From Actinomycetota bacterium (lineage in GTDB: Bacteria; Actinomycetota; Thermoleophilia; Solirubrobacterales; Solirubrobacteraceae), in assembly GCA_019348575.1 (NCBI GenBank), contig JAHWJE010000102.1, positions 1-6,392 on the forward strand: DNA of 6,392 nt. The letters run 5' to 3'. Numbering within the stretch: position 1 is the stretch's first letter; every line of letters starts with the position of its first letter. The position numbers and the translations under genes were made by a program. Positions 6,149 through 6,392 of this stretch are shown here, piece by piece. A model generated the notes under the pieces. That model was not told where the DNA came from. It searched no databases and saw only the letters and a list, made by a program, of their open reading frames with translations.

Positions 6149-6392
6149 TGGGACGACCGTCCCGTCGGCATTCGCTATGCCACCGAAGACGAGGCGGCGC
6201 TGCTTCCCCTGCGCAAGGAACCAAAGCGCGGGGGCACCCTGCGGCTCATCGAAGTACCCGATTGCGATCTCTCCGCGTGCGGCGGCACGCACGTGCCGCG
6301 CACAGGCGTCATCGGGATGATTGCCGTGGCCGGCGTGGAGCGCTTCAAGGGCGGGTTGCGTGTGTCATTTGTCTGCGGCGGCCGCGCCCTTG
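6131..6392 (+). CDS. Alanyl-tRNA editing domain (AlaX/AlaRS SAD) fragment, in frame with S7
   Basis: From about codon 125 of the S7 frame the protein reads [54 protein letters not shown] and [18 protein letters not shown]. This is the second half of the threonyl/alanyl-tRNA synthetase second additional domain, which hydrolyses mischarged Ser-/Gly-tRNA(Ala). The CxxxH zinc ligands are Cys169 and His173 within CGGTH. The partner HxxxH motif lies in the first half of the domain and is absent, so this piece alone cannot form the zinc site. CGGRAL followed by the window edge would lead into the DHHA1 region or end of domain. Third positions are somewhat less GC-rich than in the S7 part by hand count (about 17 A/T of 82 codons versus 18 of 124). 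The joint falls in a stretch (LANEIV) that suits both families. Confidence 0.85.

Noticed and set aside
1..6392. CRISPR arrays, tRNA genes or direct-repeat arrays
   Set aside because: Scanning by eye found no regularly spaced repeats and no tRNA-like cloverleaf on either strand; no tool was run, so degenerate cases could be missed.

Overview
The window is very GC-rich, with strong C/G bias at third codon positions. Its best-preserved genes are rpsL (ribosomal protein S12) and the start of rpsG (S7). The secreted carbohydrate enzymes, their C-terminal beta-sandwich tails and the S12 style suggest a high-GC actinobacterium, most likely Thermoleophilia/Solirubrobacterales. That placement is an inference from sequence style, not a search result.

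Layout. Bases 1-530 hold the last codons of one gene and a small membrane protein with eight cysteines packed into 13 residues. At about 490-511 this changes abruptly into a piece of an IS3-family transposase OrfA (about 505-645), which in turn runs in frame into a D-glucuronyl C5-epimerase-like enzyme lacking its own N-terminus (from about 646). The epimerase reading frame runs on antisense through a decayed HAD-family gene on the minus strand (about 1968-2251, two frameshifts). A divergent region (2252-2419) contains a 31-codon ORF with a good Shine-Dalgarno sequence, overlapping by ATGA the start of a multi-span DMT/EamA-like membrane protein (2420-3322). The next 299 bases contain a probable minus-strand GNAT acetyltransferase remnant (about 3345-3465); I see nothing in 3466-3621. 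A secreted glycoside hydrolase follows (3622-5323), complete in content but split by one frameshift near 4150-4186. The window closes with rpsL (5370-5768) and rpsG (from 5774).

The S7 frame has no stop to the window end, but only its first ~124 codons are S7. The remaining ~82 codons are the C-terminal half of an alanyl-tRNA editing (AlaX/AlaRS SAD) domain with its CGGTH zinc motif. The S7 C-terminus is missing.

How the genes fit together. The epimerase and glycoside hydrolase both act on extracellular or cell-envelope polysaccharide and could share a pathway; rpsL-rpsG is the start of the str operon. The main result is structural: both ends of the window are patchworks of unrelated gene pieces joined in frame, while the interior has three decayed or frameshifted genes. 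Assembly chimerism at contig ends is the simplest explanation for the end joints, with genuine rearrangement as the alternative. I found no convincing new multi-gene system. The least explained intact-looking elements are the Cys-cluster membrane protein and the small coupled ORF.
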